From assembly GCA_016708905.1 (NCBI GenBank), contig JADJEV010000005.1:62001-126000 (forward strand): a stretch of 64,000 bases of DNA. Reading direction: 5' to 3'. Shown piece after piece: positions 45,558 to 54,379 of the stretch. A model generated the notes under the pieces. That model was not told the DNA's origin. It saw only the letters and a list, made by a program, of their open reading frames with translations, and searched no databases. Each line of letters opens with the position of its first letter. Within the stretch, counting starts at the first letter, position 1. The translations under genes were made by a program, and so were the position numbers. Origin of the DNA: Candidatus Methylophosphatis roskildensis (GTDB lineage Bacteria > Pseudomonadota > Gammaproteobacteria > Burkholderiales > Rhodocyclaceae).

Positions 45558-46517
45558 ATGACACGCAAGAAAATCGCACTCGTCGGAGCCGGACAGATCG
45601 GAGGCACACTCGCCCTGCTGGCCGGGATCAAGGAACTGGGCGACATTGCCCTGTTCGACATTGTCGACGGAGTACCCCAAGGCAAGGCTCTGGACATCGC
45701 CCAGGCGGCGCCGGTCGAGAGGTTTGACGGCGTCTATGCCGGGAGCAGCGATTACAAAGTCATTGAAGGAGCGGACGTGGTGATCGTCACCGCCGGCGTT
45801 CCGCGCAAGCCGGGAATGAGCCGCGACGATCTGGTCGGCATCAATACGAAGGTGATGGTCGAGGTCGGTGAGAGCATAAAGCGCCATTGCCCGAACGCAT
45901 TCGTCATTTGCATCACCAACCCGCTGGACGCCATGGTCGGCGTGCTGCAGCAGGTTTCCGGCCTGCCCCCAGCCAAGGTGGTCGGTATGGCCGGCGTGCT
46001 CGACGCGGCACGCTTTCGCCATTTCCTCGCAACCGAGTTCAAGGTCTCGGTGGAAGACGTGTCGGCTTTCGTGCTTGGCGGCCATGGAGACACCATGGTG
46101 CCGCTGGTGCGCTATTCGACGGTTGCCGGCATCCCGCTGCCCGACCTGGTCAAGCTGGGCTGGACAACTCAGGGGAAGCTGGACGAGATCGTCAAACGCA
46201 CGCGAAACGGCGGCGGCGAGATCGTGGCCTTGCTGAAGACCGGCTCGGCGTTTTACGCTCCGGCGTCCGCCGCGATCGAAATGGCCGATGCCTACCTGAA
46301 GGACAAGAAACGTCTGCTGCCGTGCGCCGCCCATCTGAGTGGCGAGTACGGCGTCAACGGCATCTATGTCGGTGTTCCCGTAATCCTTGGCGCGGGAGGA
46401 GTCGAGAAAATCGTCGAGATCGAATTGACCGCGGACGAGCAGGCGATGTTCGACCACTCAGTCGAGGCGGTTAAGGAACTCGTCGAGATCACCAAACAGT
46501 TGCTGTCGAATCGCTGA
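45558..46517 (+). CDS. mdh: Malate dehydrogenase (LDH-like type)
   Basis: This 319-residue protein has the NAD-binding GAGQIGG (about 10-16). Catalytic and substrate residues are Arg83 and Arg89 (TAGVPRKPGMSR), Asp149 and Arg152 (GVLDAARFRHFL), and His176 (GGHGDTMVP). Arg83 is the residue that makes the enzyme prefer malate to lactate. It is of the tetrameric LDH-like group, found in alphaproteobacteria and some betaproteobacteria, unlike the dimeric type more common in the latter. It has a GAGGAG site, and follows pckG after 105 bases with a hairpin between. Confidence 0.95.
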   Translation: MTRKKIALVGAGQIGGTLALLAGIKELGDIALFDIVDGVPQGKALDIAQAAPVERFDGVYAGSSDYKVIEGADVVIVTAGVPRKPGMSRDDLVGINTKVMVEVGESIKRHCPNAFVICITNPLDAMVGVLQQVSGLPPAKVVGMAGVLDAARFRHFLATEFKVSVEDVSAFVLGGHGDTMVPLVRYSTVAGIPLPDLVKLGWTTQGKLDEIVKRTRNGGGEIVALLKTGSAFYAPASAAIEMADAYLKDKKRLLPCAAHLSGEYGVNGIYVGVPVILGAGGVEKIVEIELTADEQAMFDHSVEAVKELVEITKQLLSNR

Positions 46518-46871
46518 ACGGCAGGATGTTCGACCCGGGGAGTCGGGTCACCTGATCCTGCCCCCGCTCCAGCGACATCGCCCTCTGGCGCAAGGGGACG
46601 ATCTTTACGCGACGGCCGTTCATCCATTGGCTGCGAATCCGGTTTCCGCGGCTTCGCGTTCGCGAGGCCCGCAAGCCGAAGCCGGAGAGTTTCGCGGGAC
46701 CTTTCACGGCCAGGATCTGCGCTTCCAGTATGAGGTCGCGGTGCATCGCGTCGGTCGGGGGCGAGTCGTTCGCAGTTTGCATATCTGAACGTCCGCCGAC
46801 GGGGTATCCGATCCGCAGCCAATCGGATTCCAAAGTAGAATGTTGCCCCACACCGTACCGCGTTGGCTGCA
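46518..46871. other. Intergenic region, no clear gene
   Basis: These 354 bases between mdh and ttcA include an open minus-strand frame of about 120 codons (46489-46872) that reaches into mdh, with no family resemblance and no ribosome site. I do not call it. Confidence 0.4.
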
Positions 46872-47765
46872 ATGAGTTTGAGCGTCCGCAAACAGTCCTT
46901 TGAGCAGAACAAGCTGGCGAAGCGACTCCGTCGCCAAGTTGGGCAAGCCATTGCCGACTTTGGAATGATCGAAGACGGAGATCGCGTGATGGCTTGTCTA
47001 TCCGGCGGAAAAGACAGCTACACGATGCTCGACGTGCTTCTCCAGTTGCAGAAGAAGGCCCCGGTGCGCTTCGAATTGGAGGTGGTCAATCTCGACCAGA
47101 AGCAGCCCGATTTCCCCGAGCAGGTGCTGCCGGACTACCTGCGTGCAATCGGCGCGCCCTTTACCATCATCGAGCAGGACACCCATTCAGTCGTCAAACG
47201 GGTCGTCCCTGAAGGCAAGACGATGTGCTCGCTGTGCTCGCGATTGCGGCGCGGCGCCTTGTACGCCCATGCGGCGCGAAGAGGATTCACCAAGATCGCG
47301 CTGGGTCATCATTGCGATGACCTTGTCGAGACGCTGTTTCTCAATCTGTTCTTCCAGGCCAGGATCAGTTCGATGCCGCCGAAGCTCCTCAGCGACGACG
47401 GAAAGCATGTGCTGATCAGGCCCCTGGTGTACGTACGCGAACGCGACATCGCCGAGTACGCGCGGGGACGCGGGTTCCCCATCATTCCCTGCAATCTGTG
47501 TGGGTCGCAGGAAAACCTGCAGCGCCGGCAGGTGAAGGCGATGCTGAAGGAGTGGGACGAGAGATTCCCGGGGCGGGTCGAGAACATCGCACGTGCGATT
47601 GGCAATGTGAGCGCCTCGCACCTCGCCGATCGCAGCCTGTTCGACTTTCTGGTTCTGGGCCGCAACGGCGATGGGCCCATGCCCGACATCCACGACTGGC
47701 TGGGCGGGGATTTCCAGGATCGCGAAACCGTCGTGGTCGCGACCACCGGCTTCGCGCTTGGTTGA
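46872..47765 (+). CDS. ttcA: tRNA 2-thiocytidine synthetase TtcA
   Basis: From the ATG at 46872 this is a 297-residue PP-loop ATPase. It shows SGGKDS at 44-49, the CxxC pair Cys119/Cys122 (MCSLCSRLRRG), and a third cysteine site PCNLCG (Cys207, Cys210). The former two with Cys207 likely bind the Fe-S cluster. The enzyme makes 2-thiocytidine at position 32 of some tRNAs. The ATG has only a weak ribosome site; a TTG three codons earlier is possible. It is 115 bases before bioA. Confidence 0.95.
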   Translation: MSLSVRKQSFEQNKLAKRLRRQVGQAIADFGMIEDGDRVMACLSGGKDSYTMLDVLLQLQKKAPVRFELEVVNLDQKQPDFPEQVLPDYLRAIGAPFTIIEQDTHSVVKRVVPEGKTMCSLCSRLRRGALYAHAARRGFTKIALGHHCDDLVETLFLNLFFQARISSMPPKLLSDDGKHVLIRPLVYVRERDIAEYARGRGFPIIPCNLCGSQENLQRRQVKAMLKEWDERFPGRVENIARAIGNVSASHLADRSLFDFLVLGRNGDGPMPDIHDWLGGDFQDRETVVVATTGFALG

Positions 47766-47880
47766 CACTCGCTGAGCGGCTCGAAATCGATGGGCATTTC
47801 GGTCGCCATTGGCCGACTGGCGCCATCCCGGAGTTTTGAAGGGTTACCTCCGGGTCCGCTTCGAAATGCCCTTCCGTTCC

Positions 47881-49203
47881 ATGCCAATAACCAACACTGA
47901 GCTCCTGGCGCGCAGCCTGAACGCCGTCTGGCATCCGTGCACGCAGATGAAGCAGCACGAAAGCCTGCCGCTGGTACCGATCGCGCGCGGCAAAGGCTGC
48001 TGGCTCCACGATTTCGACGGGCGCCGCTACCTCGACGCAGTCAGCTCCTGGTGGGTGAATCTGTTCGGCCACTGCAATCCACGGATCAATGCGGCGCTGA
48101 TCGATCAACTGGGCCGCCTCGAACATGTGATGCTCGCGGGATTCACGCACAGCCCGGTGATCGAGCTTTCTGAGCGGCTTTCCGCCCTCACCGGCGGCGC
48201 GCTCGGCCATTGCTTCTACGCATCCGACGGCGCGTCCGCCACCGAAATCGCGCTGAAGATGAGCCACCATTTCTGGCGCAACAGCGGGCGGCCGCAAAAG
48301 GATCGCTTCGTCAGCCTGGCGGGCAGTTACCACGGCGAAACCATCGGCGCGCTGGGCGTAACCGACGTGGCGATCTTTCGCGACGCCTATCAAGCTCTGC
48401 TGCACGCCGGCCAGATCGTGCCGAGCCCCGATGCGCGTCGCGCCCTGCCTGGCCAATCGGCGGCCGACGTCGCCCTGGATGCCGCCAGCGCGCTCGAACA
48501 GCACCTCGAGCGACATGCCGACGTTACGGCGGCCCTGATCGTCGAACCGCTGGTCCAATGTGCCAGTGGCATGGTCATGTACGACCCCGAATATCTGCGG
48601 CTCGCCCGTGCGCTGTGCGACAGATACGACGTGCATCTGATCGCCGACGAGATCGCCGTCGGCTGCGGCCGCACCGGCAGCTTTTTCGCGCACCAACAGG
48701 CCGGCATCCGGCCGGATTTTCTCTGCCTGTCCAAGGGCATCAGCGGCGGCTATCTGCCCTTGTCGATCACTCTCACGACCGACGCCGTCTACCGTGCCTT
48801 TTACGATGACAGCGTCAGGCGCGGCTTCCTGCACTCGCACTCCTACACCGGCAACGCGCTGGCCTGTCGCGCCGCGCTCGCGACGCTCGACATCTTCGAG
48901 CAAGACGACGTGATCGCCCGCAACCGCGCGCGCGCCGGGCTGCTGGCCGGTCTCTGCGCGCCGCTCGCGGCCGACCCGCGAATCGTGCACCTGCGCCAGC
49001 GCGGCATGATCGTGGCCTTCGATGTGTTGACCGACGACCCCGGCTTCGCGCGAGCCCTGTTCGCTGCCGGCCTCGAACGCGAACTGCTGCTGCGGCCGAT
49101 CGGCAACACGGTCTATTTCATGCCGCCCTACGTCATCTCCGACCAGGAATGCGCGCTTCTGGTGACGCGCACCCGGGAGGCGCTCGATGTCGTCCTCCGC
49201 TGA
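47881..49203 (+). CDS. bioA: Adenosylmethionine-8-amino-7-oxononanoate aminotransferase BioA
   Basis: From the ATG at 47881 (47866 is also possible) this is a 440-residue class-III aminotransferase. It has the BioA start region VWHPCTQMKQHE, SSWWVNLFGHCNP, FYASDGASATEIALKM, SLAGSYHGETIGALGV, DEIAVGCGRTG and the PLP Lys285 in LSKGISGGYLPLS. HSHSYTGNALACRAALATL is also typical. It converts KAPA to DAPA using SAM as amino donor. It is first of the bioA-F-H-C-D run and overlaps bioF by 17 bases. Confidence 0.96.
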   Translation: MPITNTELLARSLNAVWHPCTQMKQHESLPLVPIARGKGCWLHDFDGRRYLDAVSSWWVNLFGHCNPRINAALIDQLGRLEHVMLAGFTHSPVIELSERLSALTGGALGHCFYASDGASATEIALKMSHHFWRNSGRPQKDRFVSLAGSYHGETIGALGVTDVAIFRDAYQALLHAGQIVPSPDARRALPGQSAADVALDAASALEQHLERHADVTAALIVEPLVQCASGMVMYDPEYLRLARALCDRYDVHLIADEIAVGCGRTGSFFAHQQAGIRPDFLCLSKGISGGYLPLSITLTTDAVYRAFYDDSVRRGFLHSHSYTGNALACRAALATLDIFEQDDVIARNRARAGLLAGLCAPLAADPRIVHLRQRGMIVAFDVLTDDPGFARALFAAGLERELLLRPIGNTVYFMPPYVISDQECALLVTRTREALDVVLR

Positions 49204-50362
49204 GTCGCCGCCCGCACTCGCCGCCCTCGAGGCCGAACTTTCCGCGCTGACTCGCGACGGGTTGCGACGAACGCGGCGCGTGGTAGACGGCCCCTGCTCG
49301 CCCGAGCTGGAAATCGACGGCAAGCGATATCTCGCGTTCGCCTCGAACGACTACCTCGGGCTGGCCAATCATCCGGATCTGATCGCGGCCGCGCAAGAAG
49401 GCGCCGCGCGCTACGGCGTCGGCAGCGGCGCCTCGCATCTGGTCAGCGGCCACAGCCGCGCCCACCAGATGCTGGAGACGAGGCTCGCGGCCTTTCTCGG
49501 CCTGCCGCGCGTTTTGACCTTCTCCACCGGCTACATGGCCAACCTGGCGGTGATTCCGGCGCTACTCGGCCGCCACGACGCGGTGTTCGCCGATCGTCTG
49601 AACCACGCCTGCCTGGTGGACGCCGCCATTCTGTCGCGCGCCGATCATCATCGTTATCCGCACCTCGATCTCGCCGCCCTCGAGCGCCAGCTCGCGCAAT
49701 CCACAGCGCGGCGCAAGCTGATCGCGACCGACGCGGTGTTCAGCATGGACGGCGACATCGCGCCGCTGCCCGAGCTGTTGCGGCTCGCCGAAACCTACGA
49801 CGCCTGGCTCCTGGCGGACGACGCACATGGCTTCGGCGTGCTCGGTCCGCAGGGGCGCGGCAGCGCGGCCCATTTCGGTCTCGACTCGCCCCGGCTGATC
49901 CTGATGGGCACGCTCGGCAAGGCCGCCGGCGTGGCCGGGGCCTTTGTCGCCGGACATGCGACGATGATCGAGTGGTTGCTGCAGCGTGCGCGGCCCTACA
50001 TCTTCACCACGGCCGCCCCGCCGCTGCTCGCCCATGCACTGCTGATCGCAATCGATCTGATCGAACAGGGCGACGCTCGACGCGCACATCTCATGGCGCT
50101 GATCGGCCGCCTGCGTGCAGGGTTGGACGCTGCATGCTGGCCGCTGCGTGCCTCCTCCACAGCAATCCAGCCGCTAGTCATCGGCGACAACCACGAGACC
50201 CTACGCGTCTGTGCAGCGCTCGACGCACAGGGCATCAGGGTGCCGGCCATCCGCCCACCGACGGTGCCCACTGGCGAAGCGCGGCTTCGCGTCTCGCTCT
50301 CGGCCGCGCATTCGCCGCAGCAGGTCGACCGACTTGTTGCCGCCATCCTCGCCCTGACATGA
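49187..50362 (+). CDS. bioF: 8-Amino-7-oxononanoate synthase BioF
   Basis: This 391-residue alpha-oxoamine synthase has FASNDYLGLANHP (about 51-63), GVGSGASHLVSGH, FSTGYMANLAVIPAL, DRLNHACLVDAAILS, a DDAHGFGVLG Asp-His pair and PLP Lys245 in MGTLGKAAGVAG. It condenses pimeloyl-ACP with alanine. Its stop overlaps the bioH start by four bases (ATGA), and its own start lies within bioA, so the operon is tightly coupled. Confidence 0.96.
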   Translation: MSSSAESPPALAALEAELSALTRDGLRRTRRVVDGPCSPELEIDGKRYLAFASNDYLGLANHPDLIAAAQEGAARYGVGSGASHLVSGHSRAHQMLETRLAAFLGLPRVLTFSTGYMANLAVIPALLGRHDAVFADRLNHACLVDAAILSRADHHRYPHLDLAALERQLAQSTARRKLIATDAVFSMDGDIAPLPELLRLAETYDAWLLADDAHGFGVLGPQGRGSAAHFGLDSPRLILMGTLGKAAGVAGAFVAGHATMIEWLLQRARPYIFTTAAPPLLAHALLIAIDLIEQGDARRAHLMALIGRLRAGLDAACWPLRASSTAIQPLVIGDNHETLRVCAALDAQGIRVPAIRPPTVPTGEARLRVSLSAAHSPQQVDRLVAAILALT

Positions 50363-51132
50363 AGCTGCATGTCGTCACGCGTGGCGACGGACCGGACCTC
50401 GTGCTGCTGCATGGCTGGAGCATGGACAGCGCGATCTGGGGCGAGTTCGCCGAGGCGCTCTGCCCGCACTTCCGGCTGCACCTGGTGGACCTATCGGGGC
50501 ACGGCCGCAGCCCGCGAGTCGCGCCGCTGTCGATCGATTCTATGGCCACGGCGGTAGCCAGTATCGTCCCGCCGCGCAGCCTGCTCTGCGGCTGGTCGCT
50601 CGGCGGCATGGTGTCCATGCACCTCGCCGCGGTGCAACCGGCCCTGCCGCGTGGCCTGGTGCTGATCGGAACGACGCCCCGCTTCTCGTCCGGCCACGAC
50701 TGGCCGCATGGCACGCCGGCAGATGCACTGGCTTCGTTCGCCGCCGAACTGGATGCCGACCCGCAGACACTGCTGGCGCGTTTTCGCGCGTCGATGTGTC
50801 GCTCCGACCCTCAGGAGCGGAAACTGCGCCGCCTGATGAGCTCACTTCCGCCAGCGCCCGCCGATCTGACGGCGTTCAGGGAAGGCCTGGACGTCCTGCA
50901 GAATACCGATCTGCGTGACGACACGAAGCGAATCGCCTCGCCGGTGCTGGTGATTCATGGCGGTCGCGACACCGTCGTCCCGGCCGGCGCGGCAGTTTGG
51001 CTGGCGCAGCGGATCGATCGAGCACGCCTGCATCTGATCGACGAGTGCACCCATTTGCCGTTCCTGTCGCGCGCCGAAGATTGCGCGGCGCTCGTGCGAC
51101 AATTCGCGAGTGAAATCGAGTCGTTCAAGTGA
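50359..51132 (+). CDS. bioH: Pimeloyl-ACP methyl ester esterase BioH
   Basis: From the ATG at 50359 this is a 257-residue alpha/beta hydrolase. It shows LVLLHGWSMDSAIWGEF, LVDLSGHGRSP, nucleophile Ser80 in CGWSLGG, Asp in VIHGGRDTVVP and His in ECTHLPFLS. It removes the methyl group that BioC adds, releasing pimeloyl-ACP. Its position between bioF and bioC supports the call over a general esterase. It overlaps bioC by 23 bases. Confidence 0.94.
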   Translation: MKLHVVTRGDGPDLVLLHGWSMDSAIWGEFAEALCPHFRLHLVDLSGHGRSPRVAPLSIDSMATAVASIVPPRSLLCGWSLGGMVSMHLAAVQPALPRGLVLIGTTPRFSSGHDWPHGTPADALASFAAELDADPQTLLARFRASMCRSDPQERKLRRLMSSLPPAPADLTAFREGLDVLQNTDLRDDTKRIASPVLVIHGGRDTVVPAGAAVWLAQRIDRARLHLIDECTHLPFLSRAEDCAALVRQFASEIESFK

Positions 51133-51904
51133 AGCTTCGGTCGTCGCGCTGGCACGCTCGGCATTCGACCGGGCGGCGACCAGCTATGACGCCGCAGCCG
51201 AGTTCCAGTGCCTGATCTGCGATCGACTGGTCGGACTGCTGCCGCATGAAATCGAGCCGGCGCTCATCGCCGATCTCGGGTGCGGCACCGGCTATACCAG
51301 TCGAGTACTGGCAAGTCGCTACTTGCGCGCCGAAATCCTGGCGATCGACTTCGCGCCGTCGATGCTCGATCTGGCTCGCAGCCGCGCCGATGCCGAACAC
51401 TGGATCGGCGCCGATCTCCAGCACTTGCCTTTGCGCGCGAACACGGTCGATCTGGCCTGCTCGAGTCTCGCGCTGCAATGGTGCGACCCGGCGCAAGCCT
51501 TTGCCGAAGCCGCGCGCATCCTGCGCCCCGGCGGCGTGCTGGCGATCGCCTCGGTCGGACCCGGCACGCTCGGGGAACTCGAGCATGCCTTCGCCGGAAT
51601 CGATGGCCACGACCACGTGATCGAGTTCAGCGATCTTGCCAGCCTCGAAGCGCGGGTGTCGGCGGCCGGGCTGCGTCTGACGCAAGCCCTCGAGGAACCC
51701 CTGACGCTCCATCGGCCCAATCTGCACAGCATAGTTCGCGAACTGAAGGCGATCGGTGCCAACACGGTCGGCCCGCGTCGGCGGCGCGGCATGCTGAGCC
51801 GCGCCGGCTGGCAGGCCGTCGAACAACGCTATGAATCGCTGCGCGGCGCGGCTGGATTGCCGGTCACCTACGCCGCGCTCTACCTGATCGCCACGCGTCC
51901 ATGA
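51110..51904 (+). CDS. bioC: Malonyl-ACP O-methyltransferase BioC
   Basis: A GTG at 51110 gives 264 residues. The BioC start pattern RSAFDRAATSYDAAAEFQ (about 17-34) is clear, followed by the SAM motif IADLGCGTGYTSRVL (about 53-67), IDFAPSML, CSSLALQWCDPAQAF and RILRPGGVLAIASVGPGTL. It methylates malonyl-ACP so that fatty acid synthesis can build the pimeloyl chain. It overlaps bioH upstream and bioD downstream. Confidence 0.94.
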   Translation: MKSSRSSEASVVALARSAFDRAATSYDAAAEFQCLICDRLVGLLPHEIEPALIADLGCGTGYTSRVLASRYLRAEILAIDFAPSMLDLARSRADAEHWIGADLQHLPLRANTVDLACSSLALQWCDPAQAFAEAARILRPGGVLAIASVGPGTLGELEHAFAGIDGHDHVIEFSDLASLEARVSAAGLRLTQALEEPLTLHRPNLHSIVRELKAIGANTVGPRRRRGMLSRAGWQAVEQRYESLRGAAGLPVTYAALYLIATRP

Positions 51905-52575
51905 ATTCCCGCAGCAAGATCGCCTGGTTCGTCACCGGCACCGACACCGGGATCGGCAAGACCTTCGTCTCGTGCGCCCTGCTGCACGCCCTGTGCGCGC
52001 GCGGGTTGCGAACCACAGGCATGAAGCCGATCGCCGCAGGTATCGAAGCCGACGGCAGCAACGAGGATGTCGAACGGCTGCGCGCCGCGAGCAGCGTCCG
52101 GGTCGAGCGATCGCTGGTCAATCCCTATCTGTTGCGCGAGCCGATCGCACCCCATCTGGCGGCGGCCGAAGAGGGCATCAAGCTGGCGTTGCCGACCATC
52201 CGCGAAGCCTTCGATGCGTTGACGGATCTGGCCGACGCGGTGATCGTCGAAGGTTGCGGCGGCTTCGTCGTGCCGCTCGACGAATCGCATGACACCGCCG
52301 ACCTCGCGCTTTGTCTCGACCTGCCGGTCATTTTGGTGGTCGGCATGCGGCTGGGTTGTCTCAATCATGCACTGCTCACCGAGGAAGCCATCGCGCGCCG
52401 CGGCCTGACGCTGGCCGGCTGGGTCGCCAACCGGATCGACCCGCAGATGCTGCGTTTCGAGGCCAATCTCGCGACGCTCGAGGCCAGAATCGCCGCGCCA
52501 CTGCTTGGCGTTGTCCCGCACATGCCCGCTGGCGACCCGGCCAAAGCCGCCAGCCATCTGGGGCTGCCGCCCTGA
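51901..52575 (+). CDS. bioD: Dethiobiotin synthetase BioD
   Basis: This 224-residue protein has the P-loop GTDTGIGKT (13-21), MKPIAAGIEADG (the KP segment), an EGCGGFVVPL motif (about 116-125) and GWVANRIDPQM. It closes the ureido ring of dethiobiotin from DAPA, CO2 and ATP. It overlaps bioC by four bases and is the last bio gene; bioB is not in the window. Confidence 0.95.
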   Translation: MNSRSKIAWFVTGTDTGIGKTFVSCALLHALCARGLRTTGMKPIAAGIEADGSNEDVERLRAASSVRVERSLVNPYLLREPIAPHLAAAEEGIKLALPTIREAFDALTDLADAVIVEGCGGFVVPLDESHDTADLALCLDLPVILVVGMRLGCLNHALLTEEAIARRGLTLAGWVANRIDPQMLRFEANLATLEARIAAPLLGVVPHMPAGDPAKAASHLGLPP

Positions 52576-52628
52576 GCGAGAACCAACTCGGGATCGGGAA
52601 GTCGAAAAGCGTCAAGGAGATCCTGATC

Positions 52629-53027
52629 ATGACGCGAAAAATCGACAAACCCGACGCCGAATGGCGCGAACAACTGACGCCCGAGCAGTTCCGGGTAGCG
52701 CGCGAGAAGGGCACCGAGCGCGCATTCTCGGGCGTCCATTGGGACAATCACCAGAAGGGCATGTACAAATGTGTTTGTTGCGGCGCGGATCTGTTCGGTT
52801 CGGCCCACAAGTTCGATTCGGGAACCGGCTGGCCCAGCTTCTGGCAACCGGCGGTCGAGGCCAATGTCGGAACCGAGGAGGATCGCAGTTGGTTCATGCG
52901 CCGCACCGAGGTCCATTGCAGTCAGTGCGGCGCCCATTTGGGCCACGTCTTCGAGGACGGTCCGCAGCCGACCGGCTTGCGCTATTGCATCAACTCGGCC
53001 TCGCTGCGTTTCGATCAGGACGAGTGA
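52629..53027 (+). CDS. msrB: Peptide-methionine (R)-S-oxide reductase MsrB
   Basis: The ATG at 52629 has an AAGGAG site and gives 132 residues. Zinc ligands are Cys48/Cys51 and Cys97/Cys100; the active-site Cys120 is in GLRYCINSASL; the GTGWPSFW and HLGHVFEDGP motifs are complete. It repairs methionine-R-sulfoxide. It lies 53 bases after bioD on the same strand and may be cotranscribed. Confidence 0.96.
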   Translation: MTRKIDKPDAEWREQLTPEQFRVAREKGTERAFSGVHWDNHQKGMYKCVCCGADLFGSAHKFDSGTGWPSFWQPAVEANVGTEEDRSWFMRRTEVHCSQCGAHLGHVFEDGPQPTGLRYCINSASLRFDQDE

Positions 53028-53141
53028 GACCGCCATCAGCCAGTCGGGGTGAATAGGCTTCGCATCGGCACTGATTTCCGCCGATCACCGGTTCGTCTGC
53101 CGGGCCCGACAGTGGCGCGGGCGAGGCTTTGGGCATCGGCG

Positions 53142-53147
53142 TATAAT
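53142..53147 (+). promoter_or_regulatory. TATAAT -10 box before yciB
   Basis: A perfect TATAAT sits eight bases upstream of the yciB ATG, so transcription would begin about one or two bases before the start codon. No good -35 was seen, and no ribosome site precedes the ATG. Confidence 0.45.
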
Positions 53148-53155
53148 CCGCGCGC

Positions 53156-53764
53156 ATGAAATTCCTGTTCGACCTCTTTCCGGTCATCCTTTTCTTCATC
53201 GCCTACCAGGTCGCCGGCGGGCAACCGGAATCGGCAGCCGGGTTCGCCAACGCCTGGCTGGGCGGCGGCATCACATCCGGGCAGGCGCCGATTCTGATCG
53301 CCACTTCGGTCGCGATCGTCGCGAGCTTCGGCCAGATCGGCTGGCTGCTGCTGCGCGGCCGCAAGGTCGACACCATGCTGTGGGCGAGTCTTGCGCTGAT
53401 CGTGGTATTCGGCGGCGCGACGCTCTTTTTTCACGACGCGACCTTCATCAAGTGGAAGCCGACGATCCTCTACTGGCTGTTCTCCACCAGCCTGCTGGTT
53501 TCGGCGGTGGTGTTCAACAAGAACCTGATCCGCTCGTTTATGGAGGCCCAGCTAAAGCTTCCCGACGACGTATGGAGCCGGTTGAACGTCGCCTGGATCG
53601 GCTTTTTCGCGTGCATGGGTTTTCTCAATCTTTACGTGGCCTTCCAGTACACGGAAGCGACCTGGGTGAAGTTCAAACTGTTCGGGGGCATGGGATTGAT
53701 GTTCCTGTTCGTGATTGCGCAGAGCATGTTTCTCGGCAAGTACATCGAGGAGGACAAGCAATAA
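53156..53764 (+). CDS. yciB: Inner-membrane septation protein YciB (IspZ)
   Basis: This 202-residue protein has the YciB signature MKFLFDLFPVILFFIAY at the start, five membrane segments, FFHDATFIKWKPTILYWLF in the middle, and the C-terminal VKFKLFGGMGLMFLFVIAQ. YciB contributes to cell-envelope synthesis and normal division. Its stop overlaps the ATG of yciI (TAATG). The yciB-yciI-bolA order is common in betaproteobacteria. Confidence 0.95.
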   Translation: MKFLFDLFPVILFFIAYQVAGGQPESAAGFANAWLGGGITSGQAPILIATSVAIVASFGQIGWLLLRGRKVDTMLWASLALIVVFGGATLFFHDATFIKWKPTILYWLFSTSLLVSAVVFNKNLIRSFMEAQLKLPDDVWSRLNVAWIGFFACMGFLNLYVAFQYTEATWVKFKLFGGMGLMFLFVIAQSMFLGKYIEEDKQ

Positions 53765-54063
53765 TGCTGTATGCCCTGATCGGCGAAGACGTACCCAACT
53801 CGCTCGACAAACGCCTGGCCGCTCGCCCCAACCACGTGGCGCGCCTCAAAGCCCTGCAGTCGGAAGGTCGCCTGATACTCGCGGGGCCGTTTCCGGCAAT
53901 CGATTCGCCCGACCCCGGGCCGGCCGGGTTCAGCGGCAGCCTGATCGTCGCCGACTTCGCCAGCCAGAGCGATGCGCAAGCCTGGATGGCCGACGACCCT
54001 TACGTTACCCAAGGCGTATTCGCGCGCACGACGGTCAGGCCCTTCAAACAGACGATGCCATGA
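53764..54063 (+). CDS. yciI: YciI family protein
   Basis: This 99-residue protein has the YciI ferredoxin-like pattern: MLYALIGED, a conserved His in RPNHVARLKAL (about 22-32), RLILAGPFPA, and the Asp-containing DDPYVTQGVF near the end. Its biochemical role is not settled. It is coupled to yciB and bolA by one- and four-base overlaps. Confidence 0.9.
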   Translation: MLYALIGEDVPNSLDKRLAARPNHVARLKALQSEGRLILAGPFPAIDSPDPGPAGFSGSLIVADFASQSDAQAWMADDPYVTQGVFARTTVRPFKQTMP

Positions 54064-54326
54064 ATCCGGTCGAATCGAAGATGCGCGAGCGGCTGGCCCG
54101 ACTCGCGCCGCTCGATCTGCTGATCGAGGACCAGTCGGCCGCCCATGCGGGCCATGCCGGCGCAGCCAGCGGCGGCGGCCATTACCGGATGCGCATCGTT
54201 TCCGCGGCCTTCAGTGGCGTGGGCACGCTGGCGCGGCACCGCATCGTCTATGACGCGCTCGGCGACATGATGAAGCGCGAAATCCACGCCTTGTCGATTG
54301 CCGCCACGGCACCCGGCGAAGCGTAA
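54060..54326 (+). CDS. bolA: BolA family protein
   Basis: This 88-residue protein matches the BolA fold, with the conserved loop His in GGGHYRMRIVSAAFSG and the FSGVGTLARHRIVYDAL stretch that precedes the C-terminal helix MMKREIHALSI. BolA proteins work with monothiol glutaredoxins in Fe-S trafficking or act as stress regulators. An Ala/Gly/His-rich loop (about 27-39) is longer than usual. Confidence 0.93.
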   Translation: MNPVESKMRERLARLAPLDLLIEDQSAAHAGHAGAASGGGHYRMRIVSAAFSGVGTLARHRIVYDALGDMMKREIHALSIAATAPGEA

Positions 54327-54379
54327 TCATTCTCTTCGACCTTGTCGTCTCACCCGTTTTTTCCACAGAAGGACAACTC

